The notes below the pieces were generated by a model, which saw only the letters and a list, made by a program, of their open reading frames with translations, searched no databases and was not told the origin of the DNA. Position numbers and translations under genes: made by a program. 64,000 nt of DNA from an uncultured Bacteroides sp. (GTDB taxonomy: Bacteria > Bacteroidota > Bacteroidia > Bacteroidales > Bacteroidaceae). Where the stretch lies: NCBI GenBank assembly GCA_949289265.1, contig CASENE010000106.1:1-64000 (forward strand), written 5' to 3'. Of this stretch, positions 1 through 9,863 are shown one piece after another (position 1 is the first letter of the stretch; each line of letters opens with the position of its first letter).

Positions 1-1
1 A

Positions 2-361
2 GAGATGCTCCAGGCTGCCCGCCAACTGCAGAAGAAAGGTTATCATCTGTTTGCCACCGGCGGTACCTCCCGCTTCCTGACCGAGAACGGAGTGGAGAAC
101 ACCCTGGTCTATTGGCCCAGCGAGGAGGGGCAACCTCAGGCACTCGACATGCTCCACCGCAAGGAGATAGACATGGTGGTCAACATCCCCAAGAACCTCT
201 CGTCTGGGGAATTGAGCAATGGCTACAAGATTCGCCGCGCCGCCATCGACCTGAACATCCCGCTGATTACCAACGCCCGCCTGGCCAGTGCGTTCATCAA
301 CGCGTTCTGCACGATGTCGGTGGATGATCTGGCTATCAAGTCTTGGGCGGAGTATAAGTAA
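2..361 (+). CDS. carB: Carbamoyl-phosphate synthase large subunit, C-terminal end (partial)
   Basis: Only the last ~119 codons are in the window; the gene enters from the left edge. CarB makes carbamoyl phosphate from bicarbonate, ATP and ammonia supplied by CarA, for pyrimidine and arginine synthesis in the cytoplasm. The visible part is the MGS-like allosteric domain: it has the FATGGTSRFL phosphate-binding loop, the VVNIPK strand, the IRRAAIDLNIPLITN segment and a short tail ending KSWAEYK, all typical of CarB C-termini. A hairpin followed by a T-run lies just downstream, so this is probably the end of its transcript. Confidence 0.93.
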   Translation, partial: EMLQAARQLQKKGYHLFATGGTSRFLTENGVENTLVYWPSEEGQPQALDMLHRKEIDMVVNIPKNLSSGELSNGYKIRRAAIDLNIPLITNARLASAFINAFCTMSVDDLAIKSWAEYK

Positions 362-389
362 AGCAAGTAGAAACCATAGTTAAAGATAG

Positions 390-428
390 AGTGATGGGTT
401 GGCAGAAGCTGGCTCATCACTTTTTTTA
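390..428 (+). terminator. Rho-independent terminator after carB
   Basis: Inverted arms AGTGATG (390-396) and CATCACT (415-421) close a loop and are followed directly by seven T's. It lies 29 bp after the carB stop codon. Confidence 0.8.
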
Positions 429-448
429 TCTCCCCCGACCGGGGAGTC

Positions 449-540
449 TATTGCCAGCAACCTGGCATTGGAACGCCAGCAACCTGGCATTATAACGCCA
501 GCTACCTGGAACTATAATGCCACTAAGTGCTGACAGGCAG
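449..540. repeat. 22-bp tandem hairpin array A, in the carB-tamL intergenic region
   Basis: Three units start at 453, 475 and 497, exactly 22 bp apart. Each begins GCCAGC(A/T)ACCTGG, an inverted repeat CCAG/CTGG, and ends in a variable AT-rich segment such as ATTATAAC. The array ends at 519 with GCCACTAAGTGCTGACAG. Read on the minus strand this is CAGCACTTAGTGGC, a variant of the boundary seen at 32019 and 62767. The 313-bp gap 362-674 holds only the carB terminator, this array and the tamL promoter. Confidence 0.75.
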
Positions 541-610
541 GCGTTTGCAGGAATCTTGGGATGTCTCCGTGAGAGAGTCTTTGTCCGCCGTCCGTTTTTT
601 TCTCTTTTCA

Positions 611-642
611 TTTTCCAGACAAGAAAATAACGGCTATATTTG
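611..642 (+). promoter_or_regulatory. Bacteroides-type promoter for the TamL-like gene
   Basis: The -7 element TATATTTG (TAnnTTTG) is at 635-642, and a weak -33 match (TTTTCC) begins at 611. Transcription would start about 25 bp before the ATG at 675. Confidence 0.55.
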
Positions 643-674
643 TAGCATCTTAGCATAATTTGGCCAAAGACGGT

Positions 675-2987
675 ATGAAAAGCGGTATCCGTAGCACACT
701 CACCCTGTTTCTCCTGCTGGTGTTAGCAGCCTGTTCTTCCACCAAATACGTTCCCGATGGAGCCTATCTGCTGGACGACGTGCGCATCCGTACGGATAAC
801 GACCGCGTGCGTTCGTCCGAGCTTTCCATGTATGTCCGTCAAAAGCCCAATTCCAAGTGGTTCAGCCTGATAAAGACGCAGCTGTATGTTTACAACTGGT
901 CGGGGCGCGACACGACGCGTTGGATAAACCGGATGTTGCGCCGCATGGGGGATGCGCCCGTGATCTACAGCGAGGCAGAAACGGACCGTACTGCGGAAGA
1001 GATTACCAAGGCTGTCCGTAACATGGGCTATATGAGTGCTACGGTAGAACCTTTCCGGGAGGTGAAGAAGAAGAAACTGAAACTGACCTACCGCGTCCAT
1101 ACGGGGAGACCCTACAAGGTGCGTTCCCTTCAGTACGAGGTGCCGGACGAGAACATACGCGCCCTGATGCGACGCGATTCGGCCAACACGCTGCTGCGCG
1201 AAGGGATGTTTTTCGATGTGAATGTGCTGGATGCCGAGCGCCAGCGCATCACGTCCCATCTCTTGGAGCATGGCTATTATAAGTTCAACAAAGACTATCT
1301 CCATTATACGGCCGATACCGTCCGCAACACCTATCTGGTCGACCTGACCCTTCACCTCAACCTTTACAGACGCCAGCCCACGGATACGCTGGGGCCGCAT
1401 CCGCAGTACCGCATGAACAAGGTGGCCTTCATAACCGATTATAATGTGTTGGAGTCGTCGATGGAGAACAGCATTCAGGTGAACGACTCGTTGCACTACC
1501 ACGGTTATCCCATCTATTTTAAAGACCGGCTTTATCTGCGTCCGCAAGTCCTGGTAAACAACTTGTATTTTGCGCCCGGCGATTTGTATAACGACCGGGA
1601 TGTGCAGCGCACCTATTCTCGCTTCGGACGTTTGCAGGCACTGAAGTACACCAACATCCGTTTCGTAGAGAACGCGCAGAAGGACTCTGCCAGCCTCGAT
1701 GCCTATGTGATGCTTACGAATAACAAGCCGCAATCCATCTCTCTCGAGATAGAAGGAACCAATTCGGCCGGCGACCTGGGGGCCGGGGCATCCGTCTCGT
1801 ACAACCATCGGAACCTGTTTCATGGCTCTGAGGCTTTCATGCTGAAGTTGCGCGGAGCCTATGAGGCCGTTTCGGGCCTGCAAGGCACAGGGTATAACCA
1901 GAACTATATCGAACTGGGGGCGGAGACGTCCATCCACTTCCCGCGTTTCCTGTTCCCTTTCCTTTCCAGCAACTTTACCAGGCGCATCTCCGCCACCACC
2001 GAGTTCGGCCTGCAATACAACTACCAGATGAGGCCAGAGTTTACCCGCATCGTGGCATCAGCCGGGTGGAGCTATAATTGGGGTATGCAACGCCAGCGCA
2101 CCCAGCATCGCCTCGACTTGCTGGACATCAACTACCTGTACATGCCGTGGATAGACCCCGGGTTTGAAGACCTGTATCTGGAGAAGGAGCAGAATTATAT
2201 CCTGAAGTATAATTACGAAGACCGCCTGATTGTGCGGACAGGATACAGCTATACTTACAACAGCGCCGGTCGCGCCCTGGCGAACAATGCCACGCTGGGC
2301 GATTCGTATGCGCTGCGTCTCAACTTCGAGTCTGCCGGAAATCTGCTTTACCTGCTGGGCAAAGCAGCCCGGATGAAGAAGAACGGTAACGGAGAATACA
2401 CGTTGCTGGGCATACCGTTTGCGCAATATATCAAGGCCGACGTGGACTTTGCGAAGAACATTGTGATAGACAACCGCAACTCATTGGCGTTTCACGTTGG
2501 TGCGGGCATCGCCATCCCGTATGGGAATGCTTCGGTCGTACCGTTCGAGAAACGGTATTTTTCCGGCGGCGCCAACAGTGTCCGTGGTTGGTCTGTACGC
2601 GATTTAGGACCTGGCTCGTTCCCCGGAGACAACAATTTCCTGAACCAATCGGGCGACATCAAGTTCGATGCCAGCATTGAATACCGTACGAGACTTTTCT
2701 GGAAACTGCATGGGGCTGCCTTTGTTGACGCCGGCAATATCTGGACGCTCAAGGATTATGAAGAACAGCCCGGTGGTAAGTTTGAATTGAATAAGTTCTA
2801 CAAGCAGATAGCAGTGGCATATGGTTTGGGGATACGCCTGGATTTGGATTTCTTTGTGCTACGTTTTGACGGAGGCATGAAGGCCATCAATCCTGTTTAT
2901 GAGAAAGGCCCGTTGCGCTATCCCATCATTCACCCCCAGTTCAAGCGGGACTTTGCTTTTCATTTTGCGGTGGGTTATCCCTTCTGA
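675..2987 (+). CDS. TamL-like lipoprotein, BamA/TamA (Omp85) family
   Basis: Predicted 770-residue outer-membrane protein of the Omp85 superfamily, which assembles or translocates other envelope proteins. The ATG at 675 starts MKSGIRSTLTLFLLLVLAACSS: a signal peptide with lipobox LAAC, so the N-terminus is lipidated. That is the hallmark of TamL, the Bacteroidota version of TamA. POTRA-like repeats fill roughly residues 30-370, and a 16-strand barrel follows from about 380. The conserved L6-loop VRGW motif occurs in ANSVRGWSVRDLGPG near residue 640. A TTG at 660 is in frame but would put five residues before the signal peptide, so the ATG is preferred. The usual partner tamB is not next to it here. 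BamA proper is less likely because BamA is not lipidated. Confidence 0.87.
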   Translation: MKSGIRSTLTLFLLLVLAACSSTKYVPDGAYLLDDVRIRTDNDRVRSSELSMYVRQKPNSKWFSLIKTQLYVYNWSGRDTTRWINRMLRRMGDAPVIYSEAETDRTAEEITKAVRNMGYMSATVEPFREVKKKKLKLTYRVHTGRPYKVRSLQYEVPDENIRALMRRDSANTLLREGMFFDVNVLDAERQRITSHLLEHGYYKFNKDYLHYTADTVRNTYLVDLTLHLNLYRRQPTDTLGPHPQYRMNKVAFITDYNVLESSMENSIQVNDSLHYHGYPIYFKDRLYLRPQVLVNNLYFAPGDLYNDRDVQRTYSRFGRLQALKYTNIRFVENAQKDSASLDAYVMLTNNKPQSISLEIEGTNSAGDLGAGASVSYNHRNLFHGSEAFMLKLRGAYEAVSGLQGTGYNQNYIELGAETSIHFPRFLFPFLSSNFTRRISATTEFGLQYNYQMRPEFTRIVASAGWSYNWGMQRQRTQHRLDLLDINYLYMPWIDPGFEDLYLEKEQNYILKYNYEDRLIVRTGYSYTYNSAGRALANNATLGDSYALRLNFESAGNLLYLLGKAARMKKNGNGEYTLLGIPFAQYIKADVDFAKNIVIDNRNSLAFHVGAGIAIPYGNASVVPFEKRYFSGGANSVRGWSVRDLGPGSFPGDNNFLNQSGDIKFDASIEYRTRLFWKLHGAAFVDAGNIWTLKDYEEQPGGKFELNKFYKQIAVAYGLGIRLDLDFFVLRFDGGMKAINPVYEKGPLRYPIIHPQFKRDFAFHFAVGYPF

Positions 2988-2998
2988 ACCTGCTTCAT

Positions 2999-3451
2999 TC
3001 AGTGCTTATTTATCTTTCCTTCTTCCTTACGGGCATAAAACATCTTCTGCACAAATGCACGGATCAGCGGATAAGCCTCTTCGGGGGTAGCGGCGTCGTG
3101 GCAAGCAGTTTCCAAGGGGCAACGGCCATCCCCCTGGCGATTCACAATATATGGTACCTGTCGATCGCACTCTGCCTCGATGCCTGCCTGCCGCAACAAA
3201 TCCAGTGCCGTCACACTGGCTACATCGGCATGTACGTAGGCCACTCCTCCCAAGGCCAATAAGGCCGCGGCTCCTTTGCCTATCACCTTGTCGGCCACAT
3301 AGGCTCCTTGCATGAAACCGCGCTCTGTTTCGTACAGTTCGTAAAGGTCTATGACGCCACGTCTGGAGAAAGTGCGGACTTCGTCCCCATGTTGTATTAC
3401 ACATGAATAGTGGCCCTCGTGCAGAAGAGCTTTGATCTTAGCCTTACACAT
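2999..3451 (-). CDS. DUF1893 domain protein
   Basis: Small cytoplasmic protein of 150 residues without signal peptide or membrane helix. The order of segments (CVIQHGDEVRTFSRRGV, then VADKVIGKGAAALLALGGV, then VTALDLLRQAGIEAECDRQVPYIVNRQGDGRCPLE) matches DUF1893, a family with a deaminase-like fold and no proven reaction. Conserved cysteines are visible in the GRCPLET segment. It converges with the TamL-like gene, 11 bp away, and the next gene on its strand starts 100 bp further on, so it is probably a single-gene unit. The family call is firm from memory of its motifs; function is unknown. Confidence 0.75.
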   Translation of the reverse strand: MCKAKIKALLHEGHYSCVIQHGDEVRTFSRRGVIDLYELYETERGFMQGAYVADKVIGKGAAALLALGGVAYVHADVASVTALDLLRQAGIEAECDRQVPYIVNRQGDGRCPLETACHDAATPEEAYPLIRAFVQKMFYARKEEGKINKH

Positions 3452-3554
3452 ACGCTAAACTTTGGCAGTGTCTTACTTAAAATGCAGGTTCGACATAAGC
3501 CTCCTTCGGAAAGAATGCCGGATGTATGAAGGCTTATATCGAATTCACGTTATT

Positions 3555-4937
3555 TCATTTATCTTGCTTCAGTTGCTCCACAAAATGGTCTATGCGATGC
3601 AGTTCGTGGGGAATGTCTATGGATTGCGGGCAATGCGGATTGCACTGGCCGCATCCGATGCAGTGACTGGCTTGCCGCAAACGGGGGACACTTCGGTCAT
3701 AGCCAATCAGGAAAGCGCGTCGTGCGCGACGGTAATCCTCGCTTTGGCTGTCCTGAGGTATATTTCCTTCATTGACACATTTATTGTAATGGAGCAATAC
3801 GGCCGGGATGTCAATGCCATAAGGGCAGGGCATGCAATACTTGCAATCGTTGCAGGGGATGGTCGGGTATTGGGCTATCAAATCAGCCGTGTCGAAGAGA
3901 AATTGCTGCTCGTCTTTTGTCAGCGGAACTAAAGGAGAATAGGTGGACAGATTGTCTTGCAGATGTTCCATATACGTCATGCCGCTCAATACGGTCAGAA
4001 CCTTGGGGAAGGAACCGGCAAAGCGAAATGCCCACGAAGCAACGCTGCTCTCGGGGCGTTGTCTCTTGAGACGTGTCACGATATGATCCGGCAAATTAGA
4101 CAACCGTCCGCCTAACAACGGCTCCATGATAACAGCCGGTATATTCCGTTTCTCTAGTTCGGCATACAGGTATTCGGCATTGACGTTAGCTCCTGAAGCA
4201 TGGCGCCAATCCACATAGTTCAGTTGAATCTGCACAAAGTCCCAATGAACACGGTCGTGCATGGCCAGCACTTGGTCGAAGACATCTTGGGTGCCATGAA
4301 ACGAGAAACCCAAATGGCGGATGCGTCCGGCTTCACGCTCTTTCACCAGAAAGTCCAGCATCCCATTGTCTATATAACGTGCGTTGAACGTCTTGATTCC
4401 TCCATTGCCTATGGAGTGCAACAGATAATAATCAATGTAATCTACCTGCATGTCAACGAATGACTGTTCATACATCTTGATGGAGTTTTCTCGCGTGAAG
4501 TTGGAGAAGTTAGAAAGTTTGGTAGCAATCTTGAAACTTTCCCTCGGATGGCGCTTCAGTGCGATACCCGTGGCTTTCTCGCTCCATCCTTGTACATAGA
4601 CAGGCGATGTGTCGAAATAGTTGACTCCATGTTCGATGGCATAGTCCACAAGTCGGTTTACTTCATCCTGGTCTATCAGGTCACCCTTTCCATCGGGAGA
4701 GGGAATGGTGGGCCAACGCATGCAACCGTATCCTAACAAAGAAACCTTATCTTCCGTCTTATCGGATAAATTCCGGTACGTCATCTGTCCGGTGGTTGCC
4801 GTTGTACCAGTAGTCTGTTGCGAGACATTGTTCTCGTGCTCTCCTTTGGCGGCACACCCCAACAACCCAGTGGATGATGCAGTGGTTAGTCCTATAATCT
4901 TAAGGAAATCGCGTCGGTTTATGTTCTTGCTCTTCAT
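3555..4937 (-). CDS. Tat-exported aldo/keto reductase with C-terminal 4Fe-4S motifs
   Basis: Predicted 460-residue oxidoreductase. The start at 4937 gives MKSKNINRRDFLKIIG, a twin-arginine signal, followed by the lipobox-like TGLLGCAA, so the protein is probably exported folded and possibly lipidated. The aldo/keto reductase barrel spans about residues 55-340, with the NYFDTSPVYVQGWSE active-site loop (Tyr) and YIDYYLLHSI. The C-terminal third has two cysteine motifs, CNDCKYCMPCPYGID and CIGCGQCNPHCPQSI, typical of iron-sulfur clusters. An upstream ATG at 5045 would bury the Tat signal and overlap the next gene, so it is rejected. The likely role is periplasmic electron transfer to or from an unknown carbonyl substrate. 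Confidence 0.85.
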   Translation of the reverse strand: MKSKNINRRDFLKIIGLTTASSTGLLGCAAKGEHENNVSQQTTGTTATTGQMTYRNLSDKTEDKVSLLGYGCMRWPTIPSPDGKGDLIDQDEVNRLVDYAIEHGVNYFDTSPVYVQGWSEKATGIALKRHPRESFKIATKLSNFSNFTRENSIKMYEQSFVDMQVDYIDYYLLHSIGNGGIKTFNARYIDNGMLDFLVKEREAGRIRHLGFSFHGTQDVFDQVLAMHDRVHWDFVQIQLNYVDWRHASGANVNAEYLYAELEKRNIPAVIMEPLLGGRLSNLPDHIVTRLKRQRPESSVASWAFRFAGSFPKVLTVLSGMTYMEHLQDNLSTYSPLVPLTKDEQQFLFDTADLIAQYPTIPCNDCKYCMPCPYGIDIPAVLLHYNKCVNEGNIPQDSQSEDYRRARRAFLIGYDRSVPRLRQASHCIGCGQCNPHCPQSIDIPHELHRIDHFVEQLKQDK

Positions 4938-4944
4938 GTTGTGT

Positions 4945-6081
4945 TTATTTAGGCGCTTTCTGATAGAGGTAGAAAGCGATGAATGTGTACAATATATTGG
5001 GAATCCAGACAGCAATGGACGGAGGCATGTTCCCATTGATGGCAAAAGTGGAAGCTATGGTCTGGAACAATATATACGAGAAACTTAGGGCCAGCCCTAT
5101 ACCCAAGTGCAGCCCCATGCCTCCTTTGGTCTTACGCGACGACAACGAGACACCTATCAGCGTCAGAATGAAAGAGGCAAACGACGTTGCTATACGCTTG
5201 TGATATTCTATCTCAAATTCTTTGATGTTGGCAAATCCACGTTGCTTTTGTCGGTCTATGTATTCACTCAGTTGCGGACTGGTCAGCATCTCCTGCTGGT
5301 TCTTCATTATCAAGAAGTCTGCCGGTTCCATGAACAGCGTGGTGTCGATACGGGTTCCTCGTGTAATGGTCTCTTTCATACCTTTCATTTCGCGTATCAT
5401 GTAATCTTTGATTGTCCATCGGTGTACGGCAGAAGTGTCATAGGTGATACTGCGGGCTGTGAGGTGAGACACCAGTTGTTTCCCTTCAAATTTGTCCAAC
5501 GAGAACCTGTAGCCGGTATTGCTGTAACTCTCAAACCGATTGATATAAGCAATGACGCCGCTATCCACCTCTAACTGAATATTACGCGCAGTGTTCATCT
5601 TTCTCTGCTTGTAGTACTTGTCCTCAAAATTGATACGAGTGACGCTTCCCTTGGGAATAACGTATGCGCCCAGACAGAAGGTTGTCACTGCAATGATGGC
5701 AGCCGAGATCATATACGGACGCAACATGCGTTTAAAGCTCATGCCTGTGGAAAACATGGCTATAATCTCTGAGTTCTCAGCCAATTTGGAGGTGAAGAAT
5801 ATTACGGCAATGAAGACAAACAGAGGACTGAACAGGTTGGCAAAGTAAGGGATAAAGTTCAGGTAATAGTCAAAAATGATGGCACTCCACGGAGCGTCGT
5901 GCGACATGAACTTGTCTTGCTTCTCGTTAAAGTCGAAAACTACGGCAATAGAGATAATCAAGGCAATAGCAAACACATAAGTGCCCAGAAACTTCTTGAT
6001 GATGTACCAGTCCAACCGTTTGAGCGGCTTGTTATCGGCCCAATTCAGTCTTTGCCATATGTTCAGATGGAATCGCTTCAT
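4945..6081 (-). CDS. LptF/LptG (YjgP/YjgQ) family lipopolysaccharide-export permease
   Basis: Predicted inner-membrane permease of the ABC system that extracts LPS or lipooligosaccharide and passes it to the Lpt bridge. N-terminal helices include FLGTYVFAIALIISIAVVF and LFSPLFVFIAVIFF, then IIAMFSTGMSFKRML, a large periplasmic beta-jellyroll region, and two C-terminal helices (ASFILTLIGVSLSSRK, SYILFQTIAST). The ATG at 6081 overlaps the tgt stop codon as ATGA, which supports it over the ATG at 6120. It ends the lon-tgt-lptG-type operon. LptF and LptG cannot be separated from this sequence alone. Confidence 0.88.
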   Translation of the reverse strand: MKRFHLNIWQRLNWADNKPLKRLDWYIIKKFLGTYVFAIALIISIAVVFDFNEKQDKFMSHDAPWSAIIFDYYLNFIPYFANLFSPLFVFIAVIFFTSKLAENSEIIAMFSTGMSFKRMLRPYMISAAIIAVTTFCLGAYVIPKGSVTRINFEDKYYKQRKMNTARNIQLEVDSGVIAYINRFESYSNTGYRFSLDKFEGKQLVSHLTARSITYDTSAVHRWTIKDYMIREMKGMKETITRGTRIDTTLFMEPADFLIMKNQQEMLTSPQLSEYIDRQKQRGFANIKEFEIEYHKRIATSFASFILTLIGVSLSSRKTKGGMGLHLGIGLALSFSYILFQTIASTFAINGNMPPSIAVWIPNILYTFIAFYLYQKAPK

Positions 6082-7208
6082 AATCTCGTGGATACACGTT
6101 TTACCATTGTTGCTTTCCAACTTGCGAAATCTCCGGCAATGATATGCTTTCGTGCTTCGCCTGCCAGCCAGAGATAAAATGCCAGATTATGTACCGAAGC
6201 AATTTGCATGGCCAACATTTCCTGAGCATGAAACAAGTGGCGTAAATAAGCCTTAGTATATAAGGTATCTACATAAGAAGCTCCATCAGCCTCAATGGGG
6301 GAGAAGTCGGATTCCCATTTCTTATTGCGCATATTCAGAATGCCGTCTTTGGTAAACAGCATTCCGTTTCGTCCGTTCCGTGTGGGCATGACACAATCGA
6401 ACATGTCTACTCCCCGTTCGATGCTTTCCAAGATATTGACAGGTGTTCCTACTCCCATTAGATAGCGGGGTTTGTCTTTGGGAAGAATTCCATTGACCAA
6501 TTCAATCATCTCGTACATCTTTTCTACCGGTTCGCCCACAGCCAAGCCTCCGATGGCATTACCGTCTGCATTTTTGGAAGCCACAAACTCTGCCGATTGG
6601 ATGCGCAGATCCCGATAGACGCATCCTTGCACAATGGGAAACAAAGATTGTTGATAGCCATATTTAGGTTCGGTTTCATTGAAACGCTGTATGCAACGAT
6701 CCAGCCACCGATGAGTCAGTCCCAGCGAGTTTTTGGCATAGTCATAATCTGAATCTCCTGGCGGACACTCGTCAAAGGCCATCATGATATCCGCACCGAT
6801 GGTTCGCTCAATGTCCATAACCTTTTCTGGAGTGAAGAAATGTCGGCTTCCGTCTATATGGGAACGGAATTCTGCACCTTCTTCATGCAGTTTCCGGATG
6901 CCTGCCAGAGAAAATACCTGGAATCCTCCGCTGTCGGTCAGCATGGGACGATCGAAGCCATTAAACTTATGCAAACCACCAGCCTTTTCGATAATTTCAA
7001 GTCCCGGCCGCAGATACAGATGGTAGGTATTCCCAAGAATAATCTGTGCCTTGATATCGTTTTTCAGCTCAGATAGATGCACGCCTTTCACCGTTCCAAC
7101 CGTTCCTACGGGCATGAAGATTGGGGTTTCAATCTGTCCGTGCGCTGTTGTGATAAGACCGGCGCGCGCCTCTGTCTTGCTGTCTGTATATTGTAGTTCA
7201 AATGTCAT
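6078..7208 (-). CDS. tgt: Queuine tRNA-ribosyltransferase (TGT)
   Basis: Exchanges guanine-34 for preQ1 in tRNAs with GUN anticodons (His, Asp, Asn, Tyr), a step of queuosine formation. The protein is 376 residues, the usual length. It has the DSGGFQVFSLA loop with the general catalytic Asp, FDECPPGD, GGLAVGEP, YLMGVGTP and DCVMPTRNGRNGM with the nucleophilic Asp. The zinc-site cysteine pattern of classical TGT is reduced or absent near the C-terminus, as in many Bacteroidales TGTs. It overlaps lon by four bases (ATGA) and lptG-type by four bases, so the three are translationally coupled. Confidence 0.95.
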   Translation of the reverse strand: MTFELQYTDSKTEARAGLITTAHGQIETPIFMPVGTVGTVKGVHLSELKNDIKAQIILGNTYHLYLRPGLEIIEKAGGLHKFNGFDRPMLTDSGGFQVFSLAGIRKLHEEGAEFRSHIDGSRHFFTPEKVMDIERTIGADIMMAFDECPPGDSDYDYAKNSLGLTHRWLDRCIQRFNETEPKYGYQQSLFPIVQGCVYRDLRIQSAEFVASKNADGNAIGGLAVGEPVEKMYEMIELVNGILPKDKPRYLMGVGTPVNILESIERGVDMFDCVMPTRNGRNGMLFTKDGILNMRNKKWESDFSPIEADGASYVDTLYTKAYLRHLFHAQEMLAMQIASVHNLAFYLWLAGEARKHIIAGDFASWKATMVKRVSTRL

Positions 7209-9691
7209 TCTTTTGTCTCTGTCTTTTCGTCTTGTTTCTTGATGGTGAAATCAATGGCATCGGCCACTTTTTCTTGGGTCAAGGCTATCTCAAGTACCTC
7301 TTTAACGTCTTTCACATAGTGAAAAGCCAATCCTTTTAGGTAGATGTCTTGGATTTCTTCGATATTCTTTCGATTCTCTTCACACAAGATTATTTCTTTG
7401 ATGCCCGCCCGTTTGGCTGCCAGAATCTTCTCTTTGATGCCTCCCACAGGCAATACCTTGCCTCTCAAGGTGATTTCGCCCGTCATGGCCAGATTGGCTT
7501 TCACCTTGCGCTGCGTAAGTGCAGAGGCCAATGACGTAGCCATCGTGATTCCGGCCGAAGGACCGTCTTTGGGAATAGCTCCTTCTGGCACGTGGATATG
7601 GATGTTCCAATTATCAAAAATAGCATCGTCTATATCCAGCATGGCGGCATGAGCTTTGATATACTCCAAGGCCAGCATGGCTGATTCTTTCATCACGTCT
7701 CCCAGGTTACCGGTCAGGGTCAGTCTGCCGCCTTTGCCACGGCTCAGACTGGTTTCTACAAACAGGATTTCGCCCCCCACAGCTGTCCAAGCCAACCCGG
7801 TCACCACGCCTGCATATTCATTGCCTTGGTATTTATCACGTGTATATTCTGGCGCACCAAGAAAGTCATGCAAGTCTTCCGGTTTGATTTCTGTCTTCGC
7901 AAAGGTACCGTCTGTGGCATATTGGCGGGCCGACTTGCGCAGAATTTTGCCAATCTTCTTTTCCAGTTCGCGCACGCCGCTTTCGCGTGTATAGTTCTCT
8001 ATGATAGTTTCCAGCGTAGCTTTGGAAAACTTAATGGCATTTTTCTTCATGCCGTTAGCTTCCAATTCCTTAGGAACCAAGTGACGACGGGCTATCTCTA
8101 TCTTCTCTTCCGTAATATAACCACTGACTTCAATCAACTCCATGCGATCCAGCAGGGGCGCAGGTATCGTGTTCAGATTATTGGCCGTAGCGATGAACAT
8201 GACTTTCGACAAATCATAGTCTACGTCCAGAAAATTATCATGGAAAGTCGTGTTCTGCTCCGGATCCAGCACTTCCAGCAAGGCCGACGAGGGGTCGCCC
8301 TGATGATCGGCACCCACCTTGTCTATTTCGTCCAGAATGAAAACCGGGTTGGAAGAACCCGCTTTGATTAATCCCTTGATGATGCGTCCGGGCATGGCTC
8401 CTATGTATGTCTTGCGGTGGCCGCGTATTTCCGCTTCATCGTGTACGCCGCCCAAAGACATGCGGATGTATTTCCGTTTCAAAGCCGCTGCGATGGAACG
8501 CCCCAAGGAGGTCTTTCCAACTCCCGGAGGGCCATACAGGCAGATGATGGGCGATTTCATGTCCCCTTTCAGTTTCAGTACCGCCAAGTGTTCCAAAATG
8601 CGTTCTTTGACTTTCTCCAAACCATAATGGTCTTTGTTAAGAGTCTTTTCCGCATTCTTCAGGTTTAAGCTATCTGGCGTATAAACGCCCCATGGCAAAC
8701 TGAGCATCGTCTGTAGATAGTTCAACTGGACACTGTAGTCTGGCGATTGGGGGTGGGTACGTTCCAATTTGTCTACCTCTTTCAGGAATATTTGTTTAAC
8801 CTCATCGCTCCATTTTATGGTATCGGCCTTGGCACGCATCTCTTCAATTTCCTGTTCCTGGCCTCCTCCTCCCAGTTCATCCTGAATGGTCTTTATCTGT
8901 TGTTGGAGGAAATATTCACGCTGTTGCTGGTCGATGTCCTCACGTGCCCTCATTTGGATGGATTCCTTTATCTCAGCCAGTTGCACCTCACGGTTCAATA
9001 TTTCCAGCAGCCGGTAAGCCCGGTCGCGCAGTGAACCGATTTGCAGCAGTTCTATCTTCTCATCCTTCTTCAGAGGCAGGTTCGTGCAAATGAAATCCAC
9101 CAGAAACATGGGATTGCTGATGTTCCGGATGGCAAATGATGACTCTTGCGGGAACATGTCGGACGACTTGATGTAGCGCACAGTCAAGTCTTTGCAGGCT
9201 TCTATCAAGGCCTGAAATTCGCGGTCGGTTTTGTCCGGAAGCACTTCTTCCAGCAGCGTGACCTGTCCCTTCAAGTATGGTTCGGATTCGGTGATTCCCG
9301 TCAGTTCCAGACGCTTGACGCCTTGTAGAATGACCGTTGTAGTCTGGTCCGGCATTTCAAGCGTGCGGATTATCTTGGCTACGGTGCCGATATGATGTAA
9401 ATCATCAAACAATGGATTCTCCGTCTCTGCCTGTTTCTGGCAGACTACGGCTATATAAGAACTTTTCTTTTCGGCTTCGCGCACCAACTTCAGCGAGGAG
9501 ATTCTTCCTAAGGAAACCGGCATAAACACTCCCGGAAATAAAACCATGTTCCGTAGCGGCAATACAGGCACAATATCGTCCACCTCAATATTCATCAGTT
9601 GTTCTTCATTCCCCTCAAAGTCCGCAATCACCGAGAAAGCATTCTTTCTGCCTTCTTCTTCGCTATCGAGCAGGTAATTTCTTTTCTTCAT
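7205..9691 (-). CDS. lon: ATP-dependent protease Lon
   Basis: Cytoplasmic AAA+ serine protease of 828 residues that degrades damaged and regulatory proteins. The N-terminal substrate domain begins with [16 protein letters not shown] central helical region ([19 protein letters not shown]) leads to the AAA+ module, with Walker [10 protein letters not shown] and Walker [10 protein letters not shown]. The C-terminal protease domain has PKDGPSAG with Ser712 and GGIKEK with Lys755, the expected Ser-Lys pair. It is the first gene of the lon-tgt-lptG-type operon. Confidence 0.97.
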   Translation of the reverse strand: MKKRNYLLDSEEEGRKNAFSVIADFEGNEEQLMNIEVDDIVPVLPLRNMVLFPGVFMPVSLGRISSLKLVREAEKKSSYIAVVCQKQAETENPLFDDLHHIGTVAKIIRTLEMPDQTTTVILQGVKRLELTGITESEPYLKGQVTLLEEVLPDKTDREFQALIEACKDLTVRYIKSSDMFPQESSFAIRNISNPMFLVDFICTNLPLKKDEKIELLQIGSLRDRAYRLLEILNREVQLAEIKESIQMRAREDIDQQQREYFLQQQIKTIQDELGGGGQEQEIEEMRAKADTIKWSDEVKQIFLKEVDKLERTHPQSPDYSVQLNYLQTMLSLPWGVYTPDSLNLKNAEKTLNKDHYGLEKVKERILEHLAVLKLKGDMKSPIICLYGPPGVGKTSLGRSIAAALKRKYIRMSLGGVHDEAEIRGHRKTYIGAMPGRIIKGLIKAGSSNPVFILDEIDKVGADHQGDPSSALLEVLDPEQNTTFHDNFLDVDYDLSKVMFIATANNLNTIPAPLLDRMELIEVSGYITEEKIEIARRHLVPKELEANGMKKNAIKFSKATLETIIENYTRESGVRELEKKIGKILRKSARQYATDGTFAKTEIKPEDLHDFLGAPEYTRDKYQGNEYAGVVTGLAWTAVGGEILFVETSLSRGKGGRLTLTGNLGDVMKESAMLALEYIKAHAAMLDIDDAIFDNWNIHIHVPEGAIPKDGPSAGITMATSLASALTQRKVKANLAMTGEITLRGKVLPVGGIKEKILAAKRAGIKEIILCEENRKNIEEIQDIYLKGLAFHYVKDVKEVLEIALTQEKVADAIDFTIKKQDEKTETKE

Positions 9692-9739
9692 TTTTCCCTT
9701 TTAAGTTTATGTCAATTTGACAGGCTGATAAAGCGCCTG

Positions 9740-9747
9740 CAAAGTTA
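9740..9747 (-). promoter_or_regulatory. Candidate -7 element upstream of lon
   Basis: Read on the minus strand, TAACTTTG matches TAnnTTTG about 50 bp before the lon start. No clear -33 TTTG is visible at the right distance. Confidence 0.4.
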
Positions 9748-9833
9748 AACTATTTATTTGTTATATGTAGGTTCTTCCCTCTTTAAAATAGCAAAAGCAG
9801 TGCCTTTTTTACGGTTTTTTCCTGCGTATTATG

Positions 9834-9841
9834 TATTTTTG
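9834..9841 (+). promoter_or_regulatory. Candidate -7 element for trmN6
   Basis: TATTTTTG at 9834-9841 matches TAnnTTTG and lies 22 bp before the trmN6 ATG. The -33 box is not clear. Confidence 0.45.
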
Positions 9842-9863
9842 AAGCCTGTTAACGAAAACAAGT

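Noticed and set aside
449..536. Repeat arrays as CRISPR
   Set aside because: Units abut with no unique spacers of constant length, the repeats are 21-23 bp, and no cas genes are present.
6078..7208. tgt as part of a DNA 7-deazaguanine (Dpd-type) system with the ParB-like gene
   Set aside because: The protein is a normal-length tRNA TGT coupled to lon and an LptF/G-type gene, and lies 50 kb from the ParB-like gene.
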